Shown here piece after piece: positions 36,630 through 45,951 of a stretch of DNA of 64,000 bases. This stretch comes from Alkalimonas cellulosilytica (GTDB taxonomy: Bacteria > Pseudomonadota > Gammaproteobacteria > Enterobacterales > Alteromonadaceae). The stretch's first letter is position 1; every line of letters begins with the position of its first letter. The notes beneath the pieces are model-generated. The model was not told the DNA's origin. It was given only the letters and a program-made list of their open reading frames with translations, and made no database searches. Made by a program: the position numbers and the translations under genes. The DNA lies in contig NZ_JAUHLI010000009.1 of assembly GCF_036325985.1 (NCBI RefSeq), positions 62,001 through 126,000 of the forward strand, in the 5' to 3' direction.

Positions 36630-39191
36630 TTACTGGAGCCGGATGATGCGGCTTCGCTGCCCGGATAGGCTGCGGCTTCGCAGCCACACCTCACCTTGCT
36701 GTTGCAGTGGCTGCTGATAGCCTTGCCAGTTTTGTCCCTGATCCAAACTGTATTCAATGCTGACAGCAGGCCAGGCATGATTGGCGGTGACCAGGCCTTG
36801 TTGCCTGATTGCGCCCGGCGGCGGCAGATAATGCTGTGCTCCGGCCTCTGTCAGGCGCGGGAATTCAATGCTGGTAAGCCGCTGGATAAACTGCTGCCAG
36901 CTTTGCCTGGCTTTGGCGGAGTCTTTATTGGGTTCCCAATCGGCTCTGTGCCAGGCGCGTTCTGCCAGGGCAATGAGCCGTGGATAGATCATGTGTTCCA
37001 ACTGATCCGCCGTGCGAATGGTTTCTCCCCACACCTGTCCCTGGATGCCCAGCATATTGTCGGGCTGTTCAAGTTTCGGCAGAGCACGGCCAAGCAGGGC
37101 CTCCAGATCAGTGATTGGCGTGCCATCTCTGGTGAATTCGGCATTGCTGTACAGATGATCCGGCCGGTAGAAAAATACTTTTTCGGTGTCGGTGTAGCGC
37201 GCTGCCCAGTAATAGCCACGCTCTTTGGGGTGGGCTTCCTGCGGATGATCAAAATACAGGTTCGTCCCAGCCGATTGCACCACCTGATAACCGGCATTGG
37301 CAAAGCGATAGGCCCTGTCGCCGTAACCCCATTCCCAGATATTGTCCCAGGCGTTGACAATGACGTCATTGTTGTCGAATTGCTCACGCCGGAATGGTCT
37401 TGTGCTGTCGGCCATCAGGCCATCTTCCCAGGCGGCCATCGCCAGGCCGCGTTGATTAGCGAGCTGAGCTACCCGGTTAATAAAGTAGGGCTTTAAATCC
37501 GCCACACCGGCTACGCCATTGAGCGGTTCGGCAAACAGCTGTTCACAGGCTGGAGCTCCCTGCCAGGAGCCAGCACCGACTTCATCACCCCCCATATGAA
37601 ACACCCGCAGTTGCAAACCTGCTTCACGATACATTTGTTGCAACTCATACATTACTTTATCAACAAAAGCGTAGGTGGAGTCGAGACAGACATTGATGGA
37701 GTTATCGTTGTAGTTTTGCACCGTCAGGTAGCTGGAGGTATCGTTTGCTTCCGACAGCAAATAACGTCGGGCCAGCTCCGGCTCACCGGCTGCCTGCAGG
37801 CGCTGGTAACGTGCTTCCATGGCCTTAATGGCTGCGCGGGCATGGCCCGGCATATCAATTTCCGGGATCACTTCAATATGGTGTGCTTTGGCATGGCGCA
37901 GCAGCTTGATAAAATCGGCCCGGCTGTAATAACCGTTGCCAGAGCCTGAGCTGTGGGGGCCTGTGCCAAGCTGGGTCAGTAAGCACTGTTGTTCGGTCAG
38001 ATCAAAGCAACGATTGGCACCGATGTCGGTCAGCTCCGGCAAGCCGGGAATTTCCAGCCGCCAGCCTTCATCTTCGGTCAGGTGCAAATGCAGCTTATTG
38101 AGTTTGTAGCGGCCCATCTGCTCAATTAAACGCAGGGTAACATCCAAGCCATGAAAGTTACGCGCCATATCGTAGTGCATGCCACGCCAGGAAAAGCGTG
38201 GGTAATCCAGTATGGTCAGTTGCGGCAGCTGAACTTCGGTGCTCCCCTGCACCGGCAGTAACGCCAGTAAGCTTTGAATACCATAAAAAACACCCGCTTC
38301 GTCAAAACCGGTGACACCAATACGCTGGCGCTCTATAGTCAGCTGATAGCCTTCAGGCTTTAAACCGGGCTGGCTTGCATCCAACTGCAGCTCGATGGTT
38401 GGGCTGTTCGCCTGGCCACTCAACGGCTGGCCAAAGTGGCGGTTTAATTGCTCTGCAAGGTAAGCCGCTTCATTGGCCAAAGCACCTTGTGCCTGCAACT
38501 GCCAGTTCGTACTAAGTACCGTCTGGCCTCTGCGATGGTGCAACTGGACTGGTTGCGGAATAATGCGTTGTTGCAGCTGGACCGAATTTAAGCTGGCATG
38601 GACGGCTTGGGCATTATTGGCAAAACGCCTTTCGGCGGTGACCGTCGCAAATTTATCACCATCACCGATGTTGCGTAGTCGTTGCTCTGGCCGGGTCATG
38701 GGTCGTACGAAGCGGCTGAAATCTTCGGTATCGGTATTGCCAAAAACAGCAGGTTGCAGTGAACCGGCAACCATAAAGGCCCGGGGCATCCAGTCGGAGT
38801 AGCTGATTACCCAAGGGGCAGACGTGAAACTAAGCTGCAGCGACTGTCCAACAGATAAACCAGCAAACTCCTCAGTGGGCGTTATCCGGTGCAGATCGCC
38901 TTGGATATGTTCCAGTTGCAATCCCTGACTTTGGGTTGTTTCGATTTTGCGGATGGAATGAAAGTACCAGCCCCAATCCGACATACCAGCAGGCAGGACG
39001 GTACCAGAGGCATTATGCAGCTCAATGCTGCCACGAAAGCGCCCGGCCTCAGGCAGCAGATTGCTTTCGACAGCAAAAAACCACTCAGTCCCGGCAGTAA
39101 ACTCATCCAATTGCTGCTGATTATGAAATGGTCCAGCCAGTGCCAGCCAGCTCAGCCAGCCAAGACTGAGTAAAAGTACCTTTTTTATCAT
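36630..39191 (-). CDS. GH20 beta-N-acetylhexosaminidase
   Basis: This 853-residue secreted enzyme has a signal peptide (MIKKVLLLSLGWLSWLALA) and an N-terminal carbohydrate-binding CHB_HEX-like domain (about 30-170). A GH20b domain (about 215-330) and a GH20 catalytic barrel follow (from YPRFSWRGMHYDMARNFHGL). The catalytic Asp-Glu pair D536-E537 is in FHMGGDEVG, and a small C-terminal domain closes the protein. It removes terminal GlcNAc from chitin oligosaccharides by substrate-assisted catalysis. The predicted location is the periplasm or outer surface. Its promoter shares a NagR operator with the divergent nagK gene. The start follows GGGGAA. Confidence 0.94.
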   Translation of the reverse strand: MIKKVLLLSLGWLSWLALAGPFHNQQQLDEFTAGTEWFFAVESNLLPEAGRFRGSIELHNASGTVLPAGMSDWGWYFHSIRKIETTQSQGLQLEHIQGDLHRITPTEEFAGLSVGQSLQLSFTSAPWVISYSDWMPRAFMVAGSLQPAVFGNTDTEDFSRFVRPMTRPEQRLRNIGDGDKFATVTAERRFANNAQAVHASLNSVQLQQRIIPQPVQLHHRRGQTVLSTNWQLQAQGALANEAAYLAEQLNRHFGQPLSGQANSPTIELQLDASQPGLKPEGYQLTIERQRIGVTGFDEAGVFYGIQSLLALLPVQGSTEVQLPQLTILDYPRFSWRGMHYDMARNFHGLDVTLRLIEQMGRYKLNKLHLHLTEDEGWRLEIPGLPELTDIGANRCFDLTEQQCLLTQLGTGPHSSGSGNGYYSRADFIKLLRHAKAHHIEVIPEIDMPGHARAAIKAMEARYQRLQAAGEPELARRYLLSEANDTSSYLTVQNYNDNSINVCLDSTYAFVDKVMYELQQMYREAGLQLRVFHMGGDEVGAGSWQGAPACEQLFAEPLNGVAGVADLKPYFINRVAQLANQRGLAMAAWEDGLMADSTRPFRREQFDNNDVIVNAWDNIWEWGYGDRAYRFANAGYQVVQSAGTNLYFDHPQEAHPKERGYYWAARYTDTEKVFFYRPDHLYSNAEFTRDGTPITDLEALLGRALPKLEQPDNMLGIQGQVWGETIRTADQLEHMIYPRLIALAERAWHRADWEPNKDSAKARQSWQQFIQRLTSIEFPRLTEAGAQHYLPPPGAIRQQGLVTANHAWPAVSIEYSLDQGQNWQGYQQPLQQQGEVWLRSRSLSGQRSRIIRLQ

Positions 39192-39274
39192 CTGCTATTC
39201 CCCGTATTTTCATAAGCTTATACCATACTGCTGAAAATAATAAGCTCAAATAATCGTCATGGCTCTTGTCATTT

Positions 39275-39303
39275 TTCAGATTTATTATATGCTGTTTGAT
39301 AAA
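39275..39303 (+). promoter_or_regulatory. Predicted promoter of the nagK-nagA-nagP-nagX operon
   Basis: TTCAGA (39275-39280), 17 bp, GATAAA (39298-39303). Both hexamers match consensus at four of six positions. The NagR operator starts at the next base, so bound repressor would cover the transcription start. Confidence 0.5.
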
Positions 39304-39311
39304 AATGACAA
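39284..39311 (-). promoter_or_regulatory. Predicted promoter of hex
   Basis: On the minus strand TTGTCA (39311-39306) and a perfect TATAAT (39289-39284) are 16 bp apart. The -35 element is part of the NagR operator, so one repressor dimer would silence hex and nagK together. Confidence 0.65.
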
Positions 39312-39321
39312 CGCTGTCAAT
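39304..39321. promoter_or_regulatory. NagR operator shared by hex and nagK
   Basis: AATGACAACGCTGTCAAT matches the other NagR sites. It overlaps the hex -35 element and follows the nagK -10 element. A half-site-like GACAGCGCT at 39344-39352 lies 23 bp downstream. Confidence 0.8.
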
Positions 39322-39380
39322 CGGGTTTTTTGCACAATTTATCGACAGCGCTAAGTAACCGCTTGTATCGAGGTAGGGGA

Positions 39381-40289
39381 ATGAGCACAACAGCAGAGCC
39401 ACAGCAGCTGTACCTGGGCATTGATGGTGGCGGCAGCAAATGCCGCGCTATCCTGGTATCGCAGGACTCTGAGATCCTAGGAGAAGGGATCTCAGGGCCA
39501 GGCAATCCGCTGCGGGGGATGGAAATTGCTACCGCTTCTATTATGGATGCGACCCGGCAGGCGCTGCTCTGTGCAGGCTTGCCGGAGCGGGCCATGGCTG
39601 CTCTAACCGTCGGTGCTGGCCTGGCTGGGGTCAATGTGCCGCAATACCATGCTCTGTTTCGCGATTGGCAGCATCCTTTTGCCGCTTTTCATCTGACCAG
39701 TGATTTGCACATTGCCTGCATGGGGGCGCATCATGGCCAGGATGGGGCTGTGATTATTATTGGTACCGGCTCCTGCGGTCTGGCACAGGCTGGCCAGCAG
39801 GTACTGGAGGTTGGAGGCCACGGTTTCCCTTACGGGGATAATGGCAGCGGAGCCTGGTTTGGGCTGCAAATGGTGCATCAGGTATTGCTCTGTCTGGATG
39901 GGCTGACGGCTCCTACAGCCATGACAGCAGCCTTGCTCAAAGCAACTCATTGCCATGATCAGCTGGGACTGGTGCAGCACTTTATGCACGCCAGTCCAAC
40001 CCTGTATGCCAGCTATGCGCCTCTGGTCTTTGCCTGCGCTGAGCAGGGAGATACTGCTGCACTGGCTATTGTGCGGCAGGGAGCGGCCCATATTAATGCC
40101 ATTGCGCATCGTTTGTTGAGCATTGCTCCACCAAAATTGGCGCTGATAGGCGGTTTGGCTTACAAGGTTGAACCTTACCTGGATGCGACGGTGCGTGACC
40201 GTCTTGTCGCAGCGGATGCGAGCCCGGAGTGGGGCGCTGTGTGGTATGCTCAACAACTGGCACAACAGCAGGAGCAAACCGCGTTATGA
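39381..40289 (+). CDS. nagK: N-acetylglucosamine kinase, BadF/BadG/BcrA ATPase type
   Basis: This 302-residue ASKHA-fold kinase has the phosphate-1 loop YLGIDGGGSKCRAILV, phosphate-2 motif IIIGTGSCGLA and the sugar/adenosine region VGGHGFPYGDNGSGAWFG. It phosphorylates imported GlcNAc to GlcNAc-6-P. This is the NagK type described in the Shewanella GlcNAc pathway, where no phosphotransferase system is used. I use the ATG at 39381 (AGGTAGGGGA directly before it). The longer frame to 39330 begins inside the operator region. Its stop overlaps the nagA start (ATGA), so the two are coupled. Confidence 0.92.
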   Translation: MSTTAEPQQLYLGIDGGGSKCRAILVSQDSEILGEGISGPGNPLRGMEIATASIMDATRQALLCAGLPERAMAALTVGAGLAGVNVPQYHALFRDWQHPFAAFHLTSDLHIACMGAHHGQDGAVIIIGTGSCGLAQAGQQVLEVGGHGFPYGDNGSGAWFGLQMVHQVLLCLDGLTAPTAMTAALLKATHCHDQLGLVQHFMHASPTLYASYAPLVFACAEQGDTAALAIVRQGAAHINAIAHRLLSIAPPKLALIGGLAYKVEPYLDATVRDRLVAADASPEWGAVWYAQQLAQQQEQTAL

Positions 40290-41416
40290 ACAGCTTTGAA
40301 CTCAGGGTCGCCCGCCTTTTTGATGGTGAGCACTGGCACAGCAATGTGGCTGTCTCGATTGCACAGGATCGGATCACGACCATTGAACCGTGCGATGCCA
40401 GCGCTGTCATGATGGGCACTTTGGTCCCTGGCTTTATTGATATTCAGGTCAATGGGGGTGGTGGCGCTTTGTTGAATGCTGAGCCTGGCACTGCCACTTT
40501 GCACACCATGCTGCAGGCACATGCCCGTTTCGGCACCACGGCTATGTTGCCAACAGTCATTACCGATAGCCTGGCTACCATGCAGCAGGCTGCAGATGCG
40601 GTTGCTGCTGCCATTGCTGCCGGCCAACCCGGTATTATTGGTATTCACTTTGAGGGGCCGCATTTGTCGGTACCCAAACGGGGAGTGCATCCGGCAAGTC
40701 AGATCCGGCCATTGTCTGCAAAGGAGCTGGCGATCTATCAGCGCCAGGACTTAGGCATCCGTATGGTCACTGTGGCACCGGAAACCATACCCCCTGAGCA
40801 AATCCGTCAGTTGGCTGATGCCGGTGTCATTGTCTTTTTAGGTCACTCCAATGCTGATGCGGCGACTGTGCAGATGGCACTTGCTGCCGGAGCGACTGGC
40901 TTTACCCATTTATACAATGCCATGTCGCCACTAACGTCGCGTGAGCCGGGCATGGTCGGGGTGGCTCTGGCCGACCGTGAAAGCTGGTGTGGCATCATTC
41001 TGGATGGGTACCATATGGATCCTATTGCGGCGAAAGTTGCCTTAGCAGCCAAGCCAAGTGGCAAACTGCTGTTAGTGACCGATGCAATGTCGCCGGTGGG
41101 TACCAGCGATACTGAGTTTGCCTTTTTTGATGGCAAGGTGATACGGCAGGGCAATAAACTGACCAATGAAGCCGGCTCACTGGCAGGCTCGGTGCTGGAT
41201 ATGGCAGCTGCGGTACAGTATGCGGTGCAGGTGCTTGGCGTGGAGCCTGGTGAAGCCTTGCGGATGGCGGCTTTGTATCCGGCAGAAGCAATAGGTTGTG
41301 CCGGTGAACGCGGCAAGTTACAGCCGGGTTACCTGGCCGATATGGTGCTGCTGACAGATGATTGGCAGTGCCAGCAAAGCTGGTGGCAAGGCCAGCCGCT
41401 TTGGCAGGGACATTAA
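40286..41416 (+). CDS. nagA: N-acetylglucosamine-6-phosphate deacetylase
   Basis: This 376-residue amidohydrolase starts at an ATG overlapping the nagK stop. Visible motifs are the metal-ligand Glu in GIHFEGPHLSVPKRGVH, the His ligands in FLGHSNADAAT and GFTHLYNAMSPL, and the catalytic Asp in LLVTDAMSPVG. It converts GlcNAc-6-P to glucosamine-6-P and acetate, and NagB then deaminates the product. It is the second gene of nagKAPX. Released acetate links this locus functionally to the glyoxylate and CrbS/R genes elsewhere in the window. An upstream in-frame start at 40229 lies inside nagK and was rejected. Confidence 0.95.
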   Translation: MNSFELRVARLFDGEHWHSNVAVSIAQDRITTIEPCDASAVMMGTLVPGFIDIQVNGGGGALLNAEPGTATLHTMLQAHARFGTTAMLPTVITDSLATMQQAADAVAAAIAAGQPGIIGIHFEGPHLSVPKRGVHPASQIRPLSAKELAIYQRQDLGIRMVTVAPETIPPEQIRQLADAGVIVFLGHSNADAATVQMALAAGATGFTHLYNAMSPLTSREPGMVGVALADRESWCGIILDGYHMDPIAAKVALAAKPSGKLLLVTDAMSPVGTSDTEFAFFDGKVIRQGNKLTNEAGSLAGSVLDMAAAVQYAVQVLGVEPGEALRMAALYPAEAIGCAGERGKLQPGYLADMVLLTDDWQCQQSWWQGQPLWQGH

Positions 41417-41450
41417 AACATTCAGGCTGCAAACAGCAGCTTAAGTCAGA

Positions 41451-41466
41451 TCCGGTTGCAACCGGA
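41451..41466. repeat. Perfect 16-bp palindrome between nagA and nagP
   Basis: TCCGGTTGCAACCGGA lies 34 bp after nagA and 22 bp before the nagP start. It has no loop and no T tract. It could be an operator for a second regulator or a processing hairpin within the operon transcript. Confidence 0.45.
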
Positions 41467-41488
41467 CATACATCAACAAGGGGTAACT

Positions 41489-42796
41489 ATGGAAGCTGCA
41501 GCAACGCAAAACGTCAGGCGCACACAACTGATGCCGATGGTGATAGTCGCCATCTTATTTTTTGTGCTGGGTTTTGCCACCTGGCTGAATGGTTCTTTAA
41601 TGCCGTATCTGACCCAGATGCTGCAACTGAATACCACGCAGGCCGCGCTTATTCTGTTCTCTTTCTACATCGCGGTGACCTTCACCGCGCTGCCATCGGC
41701 CTGGCTGATCCGTAAAGTCGGTTATAAAAATGGCATGGCACTGGGTATTGCTGTGATGATGCTGGCGGGCTTGCTGTACATACCAGCGGCGAAAACCCAG
41801 ATTTTTGCGGTGTTTTTGTTTGCTCAACTGGTGATTGGTGCCGGCCAAACCTTGTTGCAAACCGCAGTCAACCCCTATGTGGTGCGGCTTGGGCCGGAAG
41901 AAACGGCGGCAGTGCGGGTCAGCATTATGGGTATTTTAAACAAAGGCGCCGGTGTGGTCGCTCCTCTGGTGTTTACCGCCCTGGTGATTGGTAGCTTGAG
42001 CGCCCCGGCTGGCACTGAGCTGACCCAGGGCCAAATCGATACCATGGCCGATCGCATGGTATTGCCTTATCTTGGCTTAGCCATTTTTCTTGGCTTACTG
42101 GCACTGGCGGTTCGTTTTTCGCCTTTGCCGGAACTGGTAGAAGAGGCGCAGCCTGATGCAGCCAGTGCCAGTCAAAGCCAGCTAAAAGCGGTGTTGGCTA
42201 AGCCAGCCTTGGTGTTGGGGGTGGTGGCACTCTTTGTCTATGTGGCGGTGGAAGTGATTGCCGGCGATACCATCGGCATGTATGCGTTGTCGCTTGGTGT
42301 CGAGCGCTACAGTGTGATGACCTCCTACACCATGGTGTGTATGGTGGTCGGTTATTGTTTGGGTATTGCGCTGATCCCACGGGTACTGTCGCAACAAACC
42401 GCGCTGGCGATCTCAGCGGTGCTTGGGGTGGTACTGACTTTGGCGGTGGTTTTTGGCAATAACGAGTCGTACGCCATCGCCAATACGCTGCTGGTGCCTT
42501 TTGGGGGTGTAGCACTACCGGATACCCTGATGTTTATTGCGCTGCTGGGGCTGGCCAATGCCATCGTCTGGCCGGCGGTTTGGCCGTTGGCACTGTCTGG
42601 CCTTGGCCATCTGACCAGCATTGGTTCGGCATTATTGATTATGGGCATCGCCGGTGGTGCTTTTGGTCCGCTGCTGTGGGGCTTGTTCAGTGACACCGGT
42701 TTAGGCCAGCAGGGGGCTTACTTTGTGATGCTGCCATGCTACGCCTTTATTTTGTTCTATGCCGTTAAAGGCCATAAGCTGAAAAGCTGGAAATAG
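41489..42796 (+). CDS. nagP: GlcNAc permease NagP (FucP-type MFS transporter)
   Basis: This 435-residue protein has 12 membrane helices of the fucose:H+ symporter-like MFS family. Diagnostic stretches are FFVLGFATWLNGSLMPYL, VIGAGQTLLQTAVNPYVVRL and IGMYALSLGVERYSVMTSYT. NagP proteins import free GlcNAc across the inner membrane by proton or sodium symport, after TonB-receptor passage and hexosaminidase action. I start at 41489, with AAGGGG 8 nt upstream. An earlier start at 41456 overlaps the palindrome. It is the third gene of nagKAPX and overlaps nagX closely. Confidence 0.92.
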   Translation: MEAAATQNVRRTQLMPMVIVAILFFVLGFATWLNGSLMPYLTQMLQLNTTQAALILFSFYIAVTFTALPSAWLIRKVGYKNGMALGIAVMMLAGLLYIPAAKTQIFAVFLFAQLVIGAGQTLLQTAVNPYVVRLGPEETAAVRVSIMGILNKGAGVVAPLVFTALVIGSLSAPAGTELTQGQIDTMADRMVLPYLGLAIFLGLLALAVRFSPLPELVEEAQPDAASASQSQLKAVLAKPALVLGVVALFVYVAVEVIAGDTIGMYALSLGVERYSVMTSYTMVCMVVGYCLGIALIPRVLSQQTALAISAVLGVVLTLAVVFGNNESYAIANTLLVPFGGVALPDTLMFIALLGLANAIVWPAVWPLALSGLGHLTSIGSALLIMGIAGGAFGPLLWGLFSDTGLGQQGAYFVMLPCYAFILFYAVKGHKLKSWK

Positions 42797-42797
42797 C

Positions 42798-43916
42798 ATG
42801 AACACCCCTGCGGTACCCCGCCCGGATACGGCATCCGGGCGTTTTATTGCTCTGGATGCGCTGCGAGGCCTGGCCATTGCCCTGATGATTCTGGTCAATA
42901 CGCCAGGCTCCTGGAGCCATGTCTATGCTCCTTTGTTGCATGCGCCATGGCATGGTTTTACCTTTGCCGATCTTGTTTTTCCGATGTTCTTATTTGCGGT
43001 AGGGGCCGCGATGGCCTTTTCCATGGCCAGGGCCACCCCAACCGCGGCTGTGTTTGGCAAAATAGCCAAACGCACCTTATTGCTGTTTGGCTGCGGCTTA
43101 TTTCTGCATTGGTTTCCTTTTTCTCAAAGCCTGACGGAGCTGCGCATTCCTGGCGTGCTGCAACGCATCGCGCTTTGCTATGGCCTGGCGGCTTTGTTGC
43201 TGCTTTACCTGAAACCCCGGCTTTTGCTGGTGGTGACCGTGTTGCTGCCGCTGCTGTATTGGGCGCTGCTGTGGCAGTTTTCGCTGCAGCACCCGTATGA
43301 GCTTAGCGGCAATGCGGTGCAGCGTTTCGATCTCTGGCTGCTTGGCAGCGCTCATCTGTATCAGGGCTTTGGCGCGGCCTTTGATCCGGAAGGGCTGCTT
43401 AGTACCCTGCCTGCCATTAGCTCTGTATTGATTGGTTACCTGGCTGCCGGTGAGTTAAAGCGTACAGACAAAGCCAGCAGTGTTTATCTGTTGGCGTTGT
43501 GGGGCCTGGCATTTACGGTAGTGGGCTTGCTGTGGCATCTGCTGTGGCCCATCAACAAGCCGCTGTGGAGCGGCAGCTATGTGGCATTTTCCAGCGGTTT
43601 GATTTTGCTGTTATTGGCCGCCATGGTCTGGTTAATGGATGTGCGGCAAAAGAAGACGCTGCAACCCTTAGTGGTGTATGGCAGTAACCCATTGTTTATT
43701 TACATGCTGTCCTGGCTCTGGGCCAGTGCCGCTAGCCAGTTGATTCGTTTTTCCTTCAACGGACAGCCCATCAGTCTCTATCAGTTTGGTTTTGATAGCC
43801 TGAATGCGCTGCTGCCAGCCAAGCTGGCTTCACTGACCTTTGCCCTGCTGCATGTGCTGCTGTTCTGGGGGCTATCCTACTGGCTGTATCAGCGGCGGAT
43901 TTTTATCAAGCTTTAA
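42798..43916 (+). CDS. nagX: NagX, membrane acyltransferase-like (DUF5009) protein
   Basis: This 372-residue protein has about ten helices and the COG4299/heparan-alpha-glucosaminide N-acetyltransferase-like pattern. The N-terminal FIALDALRGLAIALMILVNT is followed by WHGFTFADLVFPMFLFAVGA with its conserved His and Asp. The C-terminal region contains LVVYGSNPLFIYMLSWL. NagX genes are a fixed part of nag operons in Alteromonadales and Xanthomonadales, but the reaction is unproven. Transmembrane acetylation of amino sugars is the usual proposal. It starts 1 bp after the nagP stop. Confidence 0.88.
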   Translation: MNTPAVPRPDTASGRFIALDALRGLAIALMILVNTPGSWSHVYAPLLHAPWHGFTFADLVFPMFLFAVGAAMAFSMARATPTAAVFGKIAKRTLLLFGCGLFLHWFPFSQSLTELRIPGVLQRIALCYGLAALLLLYLKPRLLLVVTVLLPLLYWALLWQFSLQHPYELSGNAVQRFDLWLLGSAHLYQGFGAAFDPEGLLSTLPAISSVLIGYLAAGELKRTDKASSVYLLALWGLAFTVVGLLWHLLWPINKPLWSGSYVAFSSGLILLLLAAMVWLMDVRQKKTLQPLVVYGSNPLFIYMLSWLWASAASQLIRFSFNGQPISLYQFGFDSLNALLPAKLASLTFALLHVLLFWGLSYWLYQRRIFIKL

Positions 43917-44037
43917 GCGGTTGAGATCCGACCTTAATAGCAAGCCAATGATAGGGCTTCGGCACTATGTCTGCTAAAATCCCGGTTTGCCAGCCATCGT
44001 GGTGATGCTGCTGGCCTACCTAAGACTAGGATCTATT

Positions 44038-44520
44038 TTGACCAACAACGATATTTTACGCCGTATCCGCTATGTATTTGATTTAAAAAACAGCGCCCTG
44101 ATTGAGGTATTCGCTTTAGCTGAAGTCAGCGTGAGTCAGCAGCAGGTCACCGCCTGGCTAAAAAAAGAAGATGAGTCAGGCTTTGTAACGCTGGCCGATC
44201 ACGAGCTGGCTGCCTTTTTAAATGGCTTCATTGCGTTAAAGCGCGGCAAGCGTGAGGGCGAGCAGCCGAAAGCGGAAAGCAAACTCACCAACAATATGGT
44301 GTTTCAAAAGCTGCGCATTGCGTTGAACCTGCAGGCGGAGGATATTCTGGTGATTATGCAGCTGGTTGATTTTCGGCTTAGCAAGCATGAGCTCAGCGCC
44401 TTTTTCCGCAAGCCAGATCACAAGAACTATCGCGAGTGCCAAAATCAGATTTTGCGTAACTTTCTCATGGGGCTGCAGCGGCAATTACGACCTAATGATA
44501 GTGCTGCGGAAGCTGAATAG
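44038..44520 (+). CDS. DUF1456 (YehS-like) protein with TTG start
   Basis: This 160-residue protein consists of two DUF1456 repeats: TNNDILRRIRYVFDLKNSAL with its AWLKKEDE end, and TNNMVFQKLRIALNLQAEDI with its AFFRKPDH end. E. coli YehS has the same two-repeat form and length (about 156), starting right at the first repeat. That points to TTG at 44038 as the start, with AGGA 6 nt upstream. The longer ATG frame from 43987 adds an unrelated hydrophobic stretch. The function of the family is unknown. It converges on coaD. Confidence 0.82.
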   Translation: MTNNDILRRIRYVFDLKNSALIEVFALAEVSVSQQQVTAWLKKEDESGFVTLADHELAAFLNGFIALKRGKREGEQPKAESKLTNNMVFQKLRIALNLQAEDILVIMQLVDFRLSKHELSAFFRKPDHKNYRECQNQILRNFLMGLQRQLRPNDSAAEAE

Positions 44521-44539
44521 CCCTTCATCATCCGTAAGA

Positions 44540-45022
44540 CTATTTGCCAAACTTGGCTTTTAAAGCTTTTTCAACTGCAGGTGAGACAAAGCCGCTGACA
44601 TCGCCGCCATGGCGGCACACTTCTTTGACCAGGGTAGAGGAGATAAAGGTGTTCTTCTCTGAAGGGGTCATAAAAATACTGTCGAGTTTTGGATTCAGCG
44701 TGCGGTTCATACTGGCCAGTTGAAATTCGTATTCGAAGTCGGCCACGGCCCGCACACCGCGGATCAGCACCTGAGCGTCCTGCTCGCGGGCTAAATCTGC
44801 CAGCAAACCGGAAAAACCTATCACCCGCACATTGCTGTGGCCGGCGAACAGCTCGCGGGCCAGCTCTACCCGCTCACCCAGCGTAAACAGCGGCTTCTTA
44901 CTGGGGTTGGCTGCCACGGCCACCAGTACGGTGCTAAACAAGCGGGCAGCGCGCAGTACCAGATCGGCGTGGCCATTGGTCAGCGGGTCGAAAGTTCCGG
45001 GGTAAATGGCGGTAATATTCAT
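44540..45022 (-). CDS. coaD: Phosphopantetheine adenylyltransferase
   Basis: This 160-residue nucleotidyltransferase has the N-terminal YPGTFDPLTNGHADLVLRAA (T/HxGH motif) and the C-terminal SSTLVKEVCRHGGDVSGFV signature. It adenylates 4'-phosphopantetheine to dephospho-CoA, the penultimate step of CoA synthesis. Length and motifs are typical (E. coli CoaD is 159 residues). It is divergent from a TetR regulator with a 137-bp gap and convergent with the DUF1456 gene. Confidence 0.96.
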   Translation of the reverse strand: MNITAIYPGTFDPLTNGHADLVLRAARLFSTVLVAVAANPSKKPLFTLGERVELARELFAGHSNVRVIGFSGLLADLAREQDAQVLIRGVRAVADFEYEFQLASMNRTLNPKLDSIFMTPSEKNTFISSTLVKEVCRHGGDVSGFVSPAVEKALKAKFGK

Positions 45023-45159
45023 CAGCGAACGGGTATCCTGAGCTGGAAAAATAGCGACTAGAGTTTTTAGTCAGTTTAGCGTTACTATAGCTGGAAAAGA
45101 AGTACCTATATCCAACTATAAAAAAACAGTCCAAACAAAAACAACAAAGACAGGCCGGG

Positions 45160-45828
45160 ATGGAAAAGAAACTTCGCACCAAAGACAAAATCGTGCAGGC
45201 CAGCATCGAGCTGTTCAATGCACAGGGTGAGCGTCAGGTCACCACCAATCACATTGCTGCCCATCTGGGTATTAGCCCGGGCAATCTGTACTACCATTTC
45301 CGTAATAAAGAAGACATTTTGCGGCATATTTTTAAAGAATATACCCGCTTGCTGGAAAGTCGAATTCAGCCGCCGGGCGATAATGCCGAGGCACTGGATG
45401 CACTGGCCAATTATCTGGATGTGGTGTTTGAATTGATGTGGCGTTTTCATTTTTTCTACGCCAACCTGCCGGACATTCTGGCGCGAGATCCGGCGCTGCA
45501 TAAAGAGTATCAGGCGGTGCAGGAGCAGGTGTTGGCCAGGGTGGTGCGGGTATTGAATGCCTTGCGTCAGGCTGGTGTGGTCGAGATGCCGGAGCAGGAA
45601 ACTGCTGAGTTTGCCCATACCATCAAACTGGTGGTGACCTTTTGGATCAGCTACCTGAAAACCCAGGCGCCGGAGCAGACCATAGATCAGGCCAGCGTCT
45701 ATCAGGGCGTGTTGAAAGTCTTGTTGCTGTTCAAGCCTTACGCCAGCCAGGCTGCCATGCCGCGTATTTTGCAGCTGCAGCAGCATTACCAGCGACTGGC
45801 CGGGCAGTCCGCCAGCGCCATCGTATAG
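45160..45828 (+). CDS. TetR-family regulator
   Basis: This 222-residue protein has an N-terminal TetR helix-turn-helix (KDKIVQASIELFNAQGERQV, then TTNHIAAHLGISPGNLYYHF and the end RNKEDILRHIF). An all-helical ligand domain follows. The G-N-L-Y-Y-H-F recognition helix is clear. The effector is unknown. It lies between coaD (divergent) and kbl-tdh (same strand, 123-bp gap). A perfect palindrome ATGACTAGTCAT at 45917-45928 in that gap might be its operator, but that is a guess. Confidence 0.9.
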   Translation: MEKKLRTKDKIVQASIELFNAQGERQVTTNHIAAHLGISPGNLYYHFRNKEDILRHIFKEYTRLLESRIQPPGDNAEALDALANYLDVVFELMWRFHFFYANLPDILARDPALHKEYQAVQEQVLARVVRVLNALRQAGVVEMPEQETAEFAHTIKLVVTFWISYLKTQAPEQTIDQASVYQGVLKVLLLFKPYASQAAMPRILQLQQHYQRLAGQSASAIV

Positions 45829-45916
45829 CCAGCTTTACATCTTCTCGTTTTGCCAACAGGTCTGCTGTGAAAAACACTGCAGAAGTTCGGCCGAGTCAGT
45901 ACAATATGCACTATTG

Positions 45917-45928
45917 ATGACTAGTCAT
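45917..45928. repeat. 12-bp palindrome upstream of kbl
   Basis: ATGACTAGTCAT is a perfect palindrome 23 bp before the kbl start. It may be a regulator site, but could also be chance. Confidence 0.3.
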
Positions 45929-45951
45929 GCCGTTTTTCTCAGGAGACCTCT

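Noticed and set aside
36510..36668. 52-codon frame starting in the candidate RNA
   Set aside because: It reads through two terminators and into the 3' end of hex on the opposite strand, without a ribosome site.
40401..40410. NagR half-site GCGCTGTCAT
   Set aside because: It lies within nagA coding sequence, has no matching left arm and no promoter beside it.
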